Below, piece by piece: positions 46,090 to 56,939 of a stretch of 64,000 bases of DNA (positions within the stretch are counted from its first letter, which is position 1; every line of letters starts with the position of its first letter). The notes beneath the pieces are model-generated. The model saw only the letters and a program-made list of their open reading frames with translations. It ran no database searches and had not been told where the DNA came from. Origin of the DNA: Sclerodactyla briareus (Eukaryota > Echinodermata > Holothuroidea > Dendrochirotida > Sclerodactylidae); assembly GCA_026419785.1 (NCBI GenBank), contig JAODTK010001366.1, positions 1-64,000 of the forward strand, read 5' to 3'. Position numbers and translations under genes: made by a program.

Positions 46090-46540
46090 ATTTTGACTCG
46101 AAATGCCCTACCTGTTGTTCAAGGCCATTCGAGTCAACATATCCAAGTTTTGTTAAAAAGCGACAAAGTTACAAGAATCGCATGAATTATGCAAAATTAC
46201 CTCCTGTGACCTTGATATGATCTTCATGCTGTTCAGAACTAACAACAGTCCACATCCACCGAGTTTTTCGAATCCGACAAAGTTAGAAATAACGCAAAAA
46301 AATTAATCTCTGATGACCTTGAAATTACTGTCTTTTTCGGACCAACTTCGTCCTCACCCACCAAGGTTTTTATCATTTATGTGAATCGGACTTACTCTGT
46401 AATTTCCAGGAAAACAACATGAATTTTACCACTGGTGACCTTGGAATCACTGTCATGTTTTTTGGGACCAACTTTTGTCCACACCCACCAAGTTTCATGT
46501 AAATCAGAATGACTCAGTATTTTCTGTGAACAATGCAAAA
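46090..46540 (+). repeat. GACC-family tandem repeat (about 125-bp units)
   Basis: Units marked by 'GTGACCTTG..AT.A' (46206, 46312, 46435), 'CCACA.CCACC.AGTTT' and 'TCCGACAAAGTTA.AA'. This is the clearest copy of the family: CACCAAGTTTCATGTAAATC, GAC(A)AAGTTA, then GACCTTG.AAT.ACT. Confidence 0.8.
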
Positions 46541-46661
46541 AAAGAGGCAGCAGACTACAGTTATGCCCACTTTCGACTCGACCGAAATTTCACCAGGACG
46601 GACATGTTACCATTTACAGATCAATCGGATAAAGCATTAAAGAGCTATTGCGATAACGGCT

Positions 46662-46695
46662 AGAGTTTCCGGCGGCGGCGGCGGTGGTGGTGGCG
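46662..46695 (+). repeat. (CGG)n/(TGG)n trinucleotide repeat
   Basis: Eleven or so CGG/TGG units. Isolated microsatellite, no gene around it. Confidence 0.9.
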
Positions 46696-47119
46696 GCTAC
46701 ACCCCAAAATCAAAATATCCCCGAACACTTCCAGTGTTGCGGATATTATTTACCAGAGAATGCTGATCGAAGATGCATTGGATGAGAAAAGCAGGTACAA
46801 ACTATCCCATGGAGAAATAGGAAAGCTGCAAGATTGAATAATTCTTCAACTTCAAAATTCAGAGGCGGCGCCAGCCTTCGAAAAGTGGGGAGGGGGACGG
46901 ACTTTGAGAATTGAGTAGACAAGAGTGGACCTCACCATACTCTCTCCAGAAAATCTCGCTCAATGGATTTTTAGACAATTTCAGAGGGAGTCATTTTGAA
47001 CTCTCCGGAAAGTGAGGACGTCCTCCTCATCCACCCCACCCCCCTCTCCCTGCCCCAGTTTGCAAGTGGCACTCCCTCTGCATCAATTTCGGTATTTTTT
47101 GATAGACTGTTCGTGGTTT

Positions 47120-47345
47120 ATTATGAAAGATATTGCAAAATTATGCACACCGGTGTAATAAGAGGTAAAATAAATCATTTCTAGTGAAAAAGAGGAAATT
47201 TGCACTTATTGACCTTTGACCTCAATCACTGACCTAATTAGACGATTTTGAGAAACACAAACGAGATATTCATATTCAGCACAAAATTACGGTCCAGAAT
47301 CACCCGTTTGTTTGCTTTTCCTAAAGAATGCCTCATGCAGTCATA
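47120..47345 (-). repeat. Dispersed repeat G, copy 2 (inverted)
   Basis: Reverse complement matches 42620-42830 over about 190 bp with roughly 85% identity by eye ('CTGCATGAGGCATTCTTTAGG', 'TTTTGTGCTGAATATGAATATC', 'GGTCAAAGGTCA'). Confidence 0.85.
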
Positions 47346-47349
47346 TTTT

Positions 47350-48345
47350 CTCAAAATCAACCAGTCTACTACGTTTGGCACTACAGACTATGCATGTTGG
47401 GCACACCATCCTGATATTATGAGATGTGATAAGGTAATGACTCTAGCTACTTGTGTGTCCCACTCCTTACCGGCTCCACAAAGGAAGATGGAACGCATGG
47501 TCTCAGGGAAAATAGCCTTCGAGACCTCGGCTTTTCAGCTCAGCCTAATAAAATATATATCAGCAAGATCGCACGAAAGTGACGGGAAACACATAGTACA
47601 GACAACGTACGTGGTTTCGAGTATGCCATTAGTTTATTCTGAAATAGAGTAACACTCACTGAAGGTGTTCCAGAATCTTGCACCGTGACACTACATGAAT
47701 AGTATCAAGCAACAAGGCCCCCTTCGCGGCATACCGCTGACCAATTCCCAGATAGTGAGTAAACGACCATACAAATGTTCTCAATGTTATACACTATCCA
47801 CACGTCCGCACTTCTAGTTTGTGGTCTCTGACGACACTTCCGACAGGGCGAAACAACTGGGGATCTTCACAATCATGGCCAAAAGATTCCCAAACCGATG
47901 TAGCATATAGGTGCCTCTTTCAATGGTCGCGGCGCAGATGTTCATTTCATTAACTGAATCAACAGCAGTCGAAAATAAAATAAATGTACAAAATACAAGG
48001 AGAACTTAAATTAGTTGCCACATGAAAAATGACATGGCTGAAAGACGTTTGAAGTGAAGCACATATTCTCAAGGTATTGTAGATATTGGCCGAAAGTTAT
48101 CGTTTCCATGCAGATCAAGGCGCAGCACTGTCTAAAGTGTGGGGGGGGGGGTCAAGAGCAGTTTTTTTTTTTTGGGGGGGGGTCCAAAGCAGTGATGAGA
48201 AACATTTTGTGTGTGAAAAAATCATTATGTATGGAGGCCTTCCCGAAAGTTGGGGGGTCATGACCCTCGGTCCCCCTAGGGGCTCGCCCTTGCCACGATT
48301 CATGTTTTATACTGAATTTTAATTGATATGGACGAAGCGCGGGTC
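47350..48345. other. No gene recognised
   Basis: Contains G runs at 48139-48150 and 48173-48182 with a T10 between. In gene terms this is the region just 3' of the KIAA1549-like stop codon, so it may hold that gene's 3' UTR; no AATAAA on the minus strand stands out. Confidence 0.35.
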
Positions 48346-48348
48346 TAG

Positions 48349-48729
48349 CTACCACGCTGCTGCGCCTTGAGAACCATCTGCGAAGAAGCTCATATTCGCA
48401 CCAGTGTATTCCGCCCTAATCGAGTCCATCAGAGAACTTGACGGGCGCCCTCCGTTCATCACTTCAGTGATGTCAAGTTCATCATGGAAACCGCTGGAGC
48501 GACTTCTCCTTTCTCTCTCAAAATCTGTCAGGCTTTTCAAATCGCCGAAACCATGTTCGTGTTTGTGTGATATGCTGCCAGCTGGTTCGATCAGACTGAG
48601 GTCAGTTCCATGATCATCTCCAAGAGAACACGAACTTGCTGCTCTATATCTCACTGAATATTCATTATGTTTTCCAACGAAGTCGCCAATTGGTTCATAT
48701 TCACGGTTTTCCTGATAGTCCGCCAGACC
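48349..48729 (-). CDS. KIAA1549-like (UPF0606) last exon
   Basis: 127 uninterrupted codons from acceptor CTGATCAG to a stop. Starts GLADYQENREYEPIGDF; ends RPSSSLMDSIRAEYTG, ANMSFFADGSQ. The 'SSSL...IR.E' helix close to the C-terminus resembles the end of human KIAA1549, where a Ser-rich run is followed by a LIKAIREEL-type helix. Acidic and Ser-rich in the middle, no membrane segment: a cytoplasmic tail. It joins the upstream exon in phase 0. That the longest clean frame is here argues it is real coding sequence. Confidence 0.55.
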   Translation of the reverse strand, partial: GLADYQENREYEPIGDFVGKHNEYSVRYRAASSCSLGDDHGTDLSLIEPAGSISHKHEHGFGDLKSLTDFERERRSRSSGFHDELDITEVMNGGRPSSSLMDSIRAEYTGANMSFFADGSQGAAAW

Positions 48730-48979
48730 CTGATCAGCAGTATACAAAGGGGCGATGCCTGGATCCTATTCGTCCGCTCTTCCCGGCAGAGAGGGCTGCG
48801 AATAGACACATAATTATTATGGTAAAAAGGAGGCACGCATTGCCTCATCAACGCACATAAAATTAATGGAGGAGGGGAAGAGTGAAGAAAAAATGGCAAA
48901 AGGCCAGGTTCCGTCGTTGCAAAATCTCGGGGGAGGACTATGTAAGTGAAATCAGGCGCCCACATCCGCGGCTTCTTGA

Positions 48980-49104
48980 CAGTACAGTCGTCCGAGGCCG
49001 GAAAACCGGAGGCCGGTCTCGAATACTGATTTTCTGAAATGTATATATGGAGGCCTTGAGGCCGGGCATATTCGAGGAAGGGGCCGACCTCCACTACAAC
49101 ACTG
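48980..49104. mobile_element. Degenerate relative of the hAT MITE
   Basis: Begins CAGTACAGTCGTCCGAGGCCGG and ends GACCTCCACTACAACACTG, with GAGGCCGG words inside, like the MITE at 30482-30620. No matching 8-bp flanks are left (CTTCTTGA versus TTAAGCGT), so it is an older or rearranged copy. Confidence 0.65.
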
Positions 49105-49107
49105 TTA

Positions 49108-49310
49108 AGCGTTTTCCATGCAACGGGCGGCACGCGGACAACGCGAGTGACCCGTTTCCATGTCAACGGCGTGGGGGCCCGGGCGTTTTCTCGCATCACG
49201 CCCTCTTTCACCTTTAGTGTGTATATGCGCTATATAAGCACCGTGTAGCCTATTATTATTTTTTGTTATTAGTGTTATTATCATAATTATTATTATTATT
49301 ATTATTTATC
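49108..49310 (+). repeat. Dispersed repeat E, copy 2
   Basis: 'CGTTTTCCATGCAACGGGCGG', 'ACGCGGACAACG', 'CCCGTTTCCATG', 'GTATATGCGCTATATAAGCACCGTGTA', then an ATT tail to about 49310. Collinear with the reverse complement of 16256-16515. Confidence 0.8.
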
Positions 49311-49734
49311 AAACACGCGGACGCATAGGCCTACTAGTGTTTAAACCTAAACACCGGTGTTTAGTTTCTTAGATTCATTGTTCTAAATGTCAACGATAGT
49401 GCCTAAAATACAAATAATTAATTAATACAATTAACTTCACAATTGACAGGTTTTGGGAGATTTAATTAGCATAAACTTGACACGGTCAATTGTTTAAACA
49501 TGCGGATATGTGTTCAAATATAGGTGTCCGGTCGTTAAAAATGGAGATAATTTGTATGAGATCTCATTACGAGTGTTGAAACAGTTAGGAGTGTTGTTTG
49601 GAAACATGATTTGAACATAACTTTGTTCTCTACTCTGCACTATCGGGCTTCAAGCCAGTAAGATTGCAGGGAAATCCCCGGAAATCGATTACGAAATACC
49701 ACGCGGTCACGCGGAAAAAATCGCTACATGACCG

Positions 49735-49875
49735 ATTCGAGAAACGCCCGACCGCCCACCCTCCTCTCGCCCAGCCCGCCCGCCCGCCCGCCCGCGTGCA
49801 TGGAAACGGCTCCATTGAAATAACGGTGAGCGATTTTTTGACGCCCGCCCGCGTGCATGGAAACGCGGCTTTATA
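49735..49875 (-). repeat. Repeat E head only, third copy
   Basis: Two 'CGCGTGCATGGAAACG' words at 49794 and 49850 in a CCCGCC-rich setting match the GC-rich head of repeat E in reverse. The ATT tail is missing. It lies 420 bp from copy 2 in opposite orientation, a loose inverted pair. Confidence 0.6.
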
Positions 49876-50156
49876 TGATCTCCTTCAGTATGTTAAAAAG
49901 ACAATATCGTCTCCAACACCTTGAGAAAAATAGACGGTGCCGCTGGTACAACAATATTGGTTGCACACTCCCGCAACGAACCCTTCACGGTTCCACGAAC
50001 TTTAATGTACGTAAACTACTTACCCAGGTACCATGTCGTATGTTTGATTCAAATATACAGTTTAAAGGGATAATGAAGGCACGTGGTTGTTTATGGAGTT
50101 TCCCCTGCCAGTGCCACATGATGCATGTTAGAACTTAGAAGGGAGGAGGGAATTAC

Positions 50157-50296
50157 CTGTTCTGTAGGGAGTGACATCCTTTCAAGTTCATCTCTAGCTG
50201 TATAGGGATTCCATATCATCGAGCTCCCCTCATTGATAGCGTCTCCATGGGGACAACCACAACTCTACTACTGGTCGCATCTGGAGCAACGATGGT
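50157..50296 (-). CDS. KIAA1549-like penultimate exon
   Basis: Acceptor GGTGTTCAG, donor ACAG|GTAATT. Reads TIVAPDATSSRVVVVPMETL, SMRG, then after a one-base shift SSMIWNPYTARDELERMSLP, TEQ, ending phase 0 and continuing into GLADYQ of the last exon. Assigned to this gene by phase and neighbour exons; the sequence itself is not diagnostic. Confidence 0.5.
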
Positions 50297-50799
50297 CTGA
50301 ACACCAATTCTGTTGAAATGGAGATTGTGTAACTTATTAACGAGCTTTGTGAAGCGTTATGCCTATATTTATTAGGAGGAACTGAAGAGATTCCACAAAG
50401 ATAATGTGTAACATATTTCAAATATATATTCGCAACCGGTCCGCCATTTCCCAGTTCTCCCGTACAGTTTAATTCAACAACTAGAACACGAAGGGCCTCT
50501 CACCCAAAACAGTTTCAATTACTAATTCCTTAATAATTTAGGTTATATTATTGCTTTCAGTGTGTTGTAGTCGGGCTGCTACTTCCGAGGACAAGAATGA
50601 AGCATCACCCATCGAGGCCAAGTCTAGGACAAGCCCTGAGAAAGCAACTCTAGGGACGTGACGAGGTTAATTCTCCTCTAATCCCGAGCCTGCCTCATAT
50701 ATACGTTTAACATGTTGAGTAGGCGGCGCTAGGCGCCCGCAACAAAACTGCATTTTATGAATATATCGTCGGTCTATTCCCTTGGAATCAGTTCTCATG

Positions 50800-51010
50800 G
50801 GGAACAAGTGGAGTCGGAACGTCTTGGTAGGCGGACGGCAGATTTCCCGTGGTGAATACAAGTCATGTTCTTCGCCATTCAAAATTTTTGTTGTCACATT
50901 TAACTGACTTCACTGGACATCTGTCTAAACCTTGGAATGGACTGGAAACAGTCTACCACATTGGCCTAATATATTGCTATCAGTGCCCAGCACGAATGTA
51001 CCCAGCACAA
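50800..51010 (+). repeat. Dispersed repeat D, copy 3 (left part of repeat F element)
   Basis: 'GGAGTCGGAACGTCTTGGTAGGCGG', 'TTTCCCGTGGTGAATACA', 'GTTCTTCGCCATTC', 'GTCTACCACATTGGCCTA'. Continues into 'CCTAGGCCTGTACATTAGC' and then repeat F at 51290. Confidence 0.85.
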
Positions 51011-51289
51011 CTCTTTCCTAGGCCTGTACATTAGCTACATGTACCCAACAACACTTTGTGTACCCGCACACTCAAATCCTAGGCATGGATGTAGCAGGAA
51101 CAAGTGGAAACACTTTTCCCACAAAAGGATATGTGGCTTATATCACTCATATTTATAGTTGGGCACCACTCCAGAGGCATATCAAGGCATCCAGTTTACC
51201 CGCATTAGGTGAGGGGAGGGATTGGCTAAAGAAAACTTACTGTGCCCCCCCCATGTCCCTATTTCAATCGCACGAGAACTGTAGCGTGA

Positions 51290-51760
51290 TGTGATGACAG
51301 ACAAATCACCTTCATTCTAGGTCACCAATGGCTTTGAAATTTGGACCGAGATGTGATAACAAATTGACTTCTGGAACGTCTAGTCTGTTGGTGTGCTCCC
51401 CAGAGATAAGGAGTAATGTAAACAAATCCTGTAGAGACAGGGACTAATGTAAACAACCCTCTCTCTTAGCAGGAGCTCAATAGGACACAGAGGGCTGTGG
51501 GGGAAGACTTATTGGGGTCATTAATTGGATTTAATTAAATTTCATCACACTCTGCAAACAAAAATGTAACTCAGCCTAGCCAGTGGCATGCTTCATTCAC
51601 CCACCAAGTTTCAACCTGATCGCATTTACGGTTCAGAAGTTACGAATGAACTGACTACAAACAAACGAACGAACTGACTAACGGACGAACGAACAATGAA
51701 CGGAAGGTGAGACATGATGACTTGTGGAGCTTCTTACCCACAGCTAAACTAGACCAATAT
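51290..51760 (+). repeat. Repeat F, third copy
   Basis: Collinear with 38140-38575: 'GACAAATCACCTTC', 'GGGACTAATGTAAAC', 'AATTGGATTTAATTAAATTT', 'CCTAGCCAGTGGCATGCT', 'CACCAAGTTTCAACCTGATCG', an (ACGA)n patch, and 'GTGGAGCTTCTTACCCACAGCT'. It ends 19 bp before the donor of the next KIAA1549-like exon. Confidence 0.85.
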
Positions 51761-51778
51761 ATACCAAAGACTTATTAC

Positions 51779-51969
51779 CTTTCTTCATGTGACATTCCCA
51801 CTCGGAGGCCTTTCCTTGAAGGCGAAGTTATGTCCCGGTGACTCCACCACGTTGATGTCGTGACCCGCTTCTTTGACCTCCTCTCCAAATGCAGTTACGC
51901 GGGTTGTGGCTTTGAAGTCGACCAATGAGAAGGCCTCTTCAATCAGGTCGTGGACCTTTTGTTTCGTTT
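51779..51969 (-). CDS. KIAA1549-like exon with conserved EEAFSLV helix
   Basis: Acceptor CACTGTTAG, donor AAAG|GTAATA. Reads TKQKVHDLIEEAFSLVDFKA, TTRVTAFGEEVKEAGHDINV, VESPGHNFAFKERPP, then after a probable one-base shift EWECHMKK. The 'T...VH.L(I/L)(E/D)(E/D)AF(S/A)LV' helix matches the cytoplasmic region of human KIAA1549 (a MHSLLDDAFALV helix there). Members are single-pass membrane proteins of unclear function; KIAA1549 is best known as a fusion partner of BRAF in glioma. Extracellular and membrane exons should lie upstream at higher coordinates; I could not find them. Confidence 0.55.
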
Positions 51970-51999
51970 CTAACAGTGGTTACGATTGGTCGTTCTTTG

Positions 52000-53935
52000 G
52001 GGAAAAACAAATAATACGGAAACATATCACTACTTACTTATGTAATTAAGAACGCCGGTTCATATGGTGGAAACAACACACGAGCTATGAAGGAACGCAT
52101 GAAATTACAATAAAAATACCATTGAATAATCAAATGCGCTTTACAAAAACAGATAATGATGATTTACAAAACAGCAAGAGAAACTAAAAGCAAAAGGCCT
52201 CCTTGACTGTCCACATCTGCCCGTGCAAGTCCTTGGAATAAACTGTAGCATTTTGAAGACTTATTCTGTTTGCGATATATTCAGACTGTCAATTCTAGTG
52301 TCATAATTTCTCACCTGACTGAAAATCAACAATTATCAACTCCGCTGGCCAACGTAATACCAAGTAGCTGGGTATGAGCCCACTGCTGTGACTGCAACTG
52401 TGTGGTGAACAGTGATCGGTTTCACAATATTTTAGACTTTCGACTTCTTTGACCTCAACCAATATGGCCGACTACATGAACATCGGCTCTCTACGTCTTA
52501 GCGTTGTACATTAACATGAGGGTGTGTAACAGCTGGGCACACACACACGCGCCATGCGAGCCTAGGCACTTGATACTTCAGCTGCTACGTATCGAATTAA
52601 GACACAACAGCTGACTATGTTTTTACTACTCTCATCGTTTAGTTAACGATAAAAACGTGCCACAGTGGCACAGTAGCTAACTGATCAACTCCAGTAGTCA
52701 CTTGTGATGTGAGGGTTACTGTAATTCCATTACATGATATCCATCGGGTCCCTCGAACATTTGAACAACTTTCAAAGTCTTTGTTTGATTTGCGATAGAT
52801 CATGATACTACCACTGGAGGGCTCCTTTTCACGGATCATAGACACATAGACCGGGTCGTCAATGGACACAGTAGACTATATGAGCTAGTTTTAGATCCTC
52901 GGTCATATCTGCATTTTAGTTCTCTTAAATGCTTGTAACGTATGAGTGTTACGTCAAAAATATTCGCAATTGGCAGTCTTTTGATAGAAAGTCTACAGTT
53001 TAATCTATGAATGACATTTGAGAGCGAAAATATAGGATTGATGAGCGAGGCTTAATACAGCAAGTTTCATTCTCAGATGCAAGAGAGAGGGGGCAAGAAC
53101 TCTTTGGCCACCCCCCCCCCCTCCCAATTGACCAAACGCTAATGCGGTCCATATGCCTATACAAAAACCACAACTTCGCCGGGGTGCGGGAAAAATCACT
53201 CGGCACATTTTCAGCCACTCATTGGAAAACTTGATGAATCAGTACAACATACTTGTAATCTGTTGTTTTTCGCCATATCGATGTTCTGTCTTATATTATC
53301 CTAGGCATCATAAATATTTTTTGCCTCGGTCGCCAGTGGAGGGAGGGGGGGGGGGCGGGGTGGCATAACAATATAATTTAAAATTAGACCCGGTATATTG
53401 CGAGGCGGATTTTGTCGTGATTTGTTCTAATGTTCACGATACATTTAAGTTCCATCTGCAAGAATGTTTATTGTTATGACTATAAGACCTCGGTGTCCTG
53501 ATCAACGACCATGACCCCAGTGACCTCTAAATTAGCCTGATGAAGGTCACGGAATTACTTTCGACATTATTTGCTATGTTACTTTCCCCATATGTAGCAA
53601 TGTTCATACACGAAAATACGACGAAATTTGTGGTTATGAAGTTATCTAATTACCATACATTCTGTGCAAAATTGTTCGACCAGTCAAAAACTGGCACCTC
53701 AAGGATGTAGCCTACCAAGCTTTAATTTCGCATATAGTTTTCTATTTTTCAGACTCTTATTAACCCTGTTCACACTTCTTCTAGAAAAATAACAACTTGA
53801 GAACCAAATTTTCAGTATGTAGTGAAACTCACTGAACTGGGTATGATGTGTTTGATGTTGTGCTTGTTTTCACCTCATACTGACCGTCGATGACACTGAG
53901 CGAGCATCATTGTAATAACAACTCGTGAGAGGAGA
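52000..53935. other. Unassigned; one possible minus-strand exon
   Basis: A minus-strand frame at 52885-52690 (…VSIDDPVYVSMIREKEPSSG, SIMIYRKSNKDFESCSNV, RGTRWISCNGITV) has a coding-like composition and a possible acceptor CATATAG upstream. It could belong to the KIAA1549-like gene, but no family motif is recognised. Poly-C at 53110 and poly-G at 53341-53355. Confidence 0.3.
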
Positions 53936-53939
53936 TACC

Positions 53940-54600
53940 TATTTTCACCACAATGGCCCCTTAGGCTCCCTCACTGACCTTTGAATGTGACCTTTTGTGT
54001 GACCTTTGGGTGTCAAATGCCATCCGCAATCAATGACTACTTATGTCCAACTCTGTCAGTCATCAAAGCATGAACATTTAACGGGCCAAAAACATGCAAA
54101 TTGCATTTTAATTCACCCAATTTGACAAAATGTGCATAGTACCCCTTTTAATGACCTTCCACCTACAATCAATGATTATATTGTGTCACGTATCATGGCA
54201 TCTACCTAATCTGGCAGCAGTAGGCGTTTTGGCAGTTTTCCACATCATGGCCCATTGTGCCCATTAATGCCCATTTGCCCTTGACCTTTAGGTGGTCATG
54301 ATGACCGATTGGTCAATAACCATTGCGACCAAGTGTGTCAAGATACATCTAAGCATGAGTATTTGAGGGGCGAAAACATGCAATGGCATATTCATTTACA
54401 ATTGAACATATTACCTACTACCACCTACCCCTTTTGATGACCTTTCACCTCCATTCCGTACATTCAGGTAGGCTCACTATCAATTATTATACAATATTCA
54501 CATTTATCATGGCAATCTACCTAATCGGCAGAAGGGCCGCTTTGCAGTTTCCACATCATGGCCCATTGTGCCCCTTCAATGCCATTTGAGAGACGCGATG
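53940..54600 (+). repeat. ~310-bp tandem repeat, 2-3 units
   Basis: 'CCACATCATGGCCCATTGTGCC' at 54239 and 54550; 'ATGACCTTCCACCT.CAATC' at 54150 and 'ATGACCTTTCACCTCCATTC' at 54438; 'GGGC.AAAA(A)CATGCAA' at 54083 and 54367. A (GATA)n patch follows at 54705-54735. Confidence 0.8.
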
Positions 54601-55164
54601 ACCCATCCGTCAATAACATTGTGACGGCAATTGGTCAGATCTATCGAACACACATTCGGTTTTGCCAAAAAGCCGAAGAAATACAGCCTGAAGAAATAGA
54701 ACGATAGATATAACGATAGATAGATAGATAGAATGAATGACACCTTCAATACTGAATAAATAAACGAATATCACACACTTTGAGTAGTGTTGGGAATGAT
54801 TCGCATGGAGCGTATCGGTACAGCTGATAGTGACAACATGGATGAGGCGAAATACCATTACATAGCGCGCTTCATACTAGATATTTCTTCCATGATGTAC
54901 TCTATTCTTACGATGTGCGAAGGCTAGTAGATGTTATATTTGGCTACATTATATTATTATAATAATTTTTCCCTGGGTTCGTTCTAATTCCCATGACTTT
55001 ATGTTCTATATTATTTCCTCACTGTTCCTGACCAGTCATCAGAGTAATTTGTTTATACACATAGGCCTAGTATTTGATTTCATTCACTTTCCTCTCCACC
55101 CTTTTTTTTTATCTTCGTTTTTTTTCACGCTACCTGTATTAGTTCCATTTTTGTTCCTTGCCAG

Positions 55165-56830
55165 CGCAAGAGGAATCTATGTAATCAAGTTTGTGGGTAT
55201 TTGTGTGTTTTTGTGGAGTGCGTCTGTGTGTGTGTGTGTGTGTGCACCCCCTTGTCAGCACGATATATCTAACGAACACAAAGGTACCAACTTCAATTAG
55301 GTTATGTGGGGGGGACATATGGGGAGGAAGACCCCTAGGTTGGGGGGCCAGTTCAAGTTCATTCAAGGCATGAGAGGGGCAAGTTCAAAAAAAAGCTTGT
55401 CAGCACGATATTCTAACGAGGCAAGATATATCAAGTTTAAATTGGTTATGTGGGTAGCATGTGTGGTGAGGAGAAGCCTATTTTTTTGGTGACGGTCAAG
55501 GTAATCCAGGTCATTATAGAGCGATCTCATGTAATCTGACAATGAAATTTAGAGGCCCGGCCTAATTGAAAGTTTTGTTAGTGTCCGCAAACTACATATG
55601 ATGACTCCTTTGACCGCATTTGAACTTTTGACCTGTTGACCCTTGACCTCGGGACCTCAAGTTGCTAATTTTTTGTGATGACCGATCTCTTGTTGCGACA
55701 ACCAAAAAGTAATTACACTACAATTCTAAATATCCTATCACAGGCTATCGTATAGTTATGGAACTTCTTGAAAAGTTGACGAATGCCGAACAACTATTGA
55801 CTCTAGACAAATTGACGATCTTCATATATCTCCCCAATGGAACATTTTAGCGGGCCGGCTAATTGAAAGTTTTGTTCGTCTCGCAAAACTTACATTGATG
55901 ACTACTTTGAACTCATTTGACTTTTGACCTGGTTTGACCCTTGGACCTGGTGACCGCAGTGCTAATTTTTTTTGATAGACCAGATTCCTCCTTGTTAGAC
56001 AACAAAAAGTTTAAATTACATACCCTTCTACAATACTCTAAAGGCTATCGTTGTTATGGAACTCTCTGGAAATGTTGAGACGACTGAAGCACCAGTGACT
56101 ATAGACAAAATGTGACGTTTGGCATTGGAATATTGGAAATGAAGCACAATGAGAGAACATTTTAGAGGGCCGCCTAATTGAAAGTTTTGTTAGTTCAGCA
56201 AAATACTCTGATGAACCTACTTGACCTCCATTTGACATTTTGACATGTTTTGACCTTTGACCTGGTGACCGCAAGTGCAATTTTTGTGATGACCAGCTTC
56301 CTCTTGTTGAGACAACAAAAAGTTATTACAATACCATTCACAATACTCCTATCCAGGCTATGATGTTATGGACCTCTCTGAAATTTTGAGACTGCCTGAA
56401 GCATCTCTTGACTATAGACAAATTTGAAGTGTGAATGGGCATATTGGAACTGAAGCATCGTAGAGGGATGTTGCAATGGCAAGTTTTGTTCGTTTAGGCA
56501 AAATACATCTGGTGACCTACTTGGACCTCATTTTTCAATTTGTTTGACCTTTGAACTTGATGCTATTCAAGTGCTAATTTTGTGTCGAGGGACCAGCTTA
56601 ATTTGTTGAGACAAACAAAAAAGTTGTGATTCCCCTACCATTCTACAATTATCCTATCACAGGCTATGTATGGATTGGACCTCTTGAAATGTTGAGACTG
56701 ATGAGAGAACACTGGACTATAGACAAATTTGACGGTTGGCTGGCTATTGGAAATGAAGCATCGTAGAGGGATGGTGCAATGGAAAGTTTTGTTCGTTTCG
56801 GCAAAACAATGCATGTATCACAGTCACCCT
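55165..56830 (+). repeat. Left arm of large foldback: (TG)n plus ~300-bp satellite array
   Basis: Order: 'AATCTATGTAATCAAGTT', (TG)n at 55215-55243, two ~145-bp units starting 'TTGTCAGCACGATAT' (55254, 55398), then five ~300-bp units marked by '(C)TAATTGAAAGTTTTGTT' or its variant 'GCAATGG.AAGTTTTGTTCG' at 55561, 55858, 56172, 56475 and 56777. Each unit carries TTTGACCT words, '(G)CTAATTTTTTGTGATGACC', 'GACAACAAAAAGT' and 'CAGGCTAT'. The same parts appear inverted at 59880-60720. Confidence 0.9.
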
Positions 56831-56939
56831 TGTGGTTGTTGATGACTGATAAATAGGAGCTCCCACTGTCACCTTTGGGAAGCTCTGAATGAAACAGTCA
56901 GTGGGCAACTTCCAAAAACTGGGAGGGGGGTAGTCCACT

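Noticed and set aside
48651..49211. 186-codon minus-strand open frame
   Set aside because: It crosses the MITE relative and repeat E and overlaps the supported KIAA1549-like exon in another frame.
50561..50661. Possible plus-strand exon (acceptor GCTTTCAG, donor GAG|GTTAAT)
   Set aside because: One frame reads a plausible charged peptide, but it ends in a stop before the donor, has no neighbouring plus-strand exons, and sits inside a minus-strand gene.
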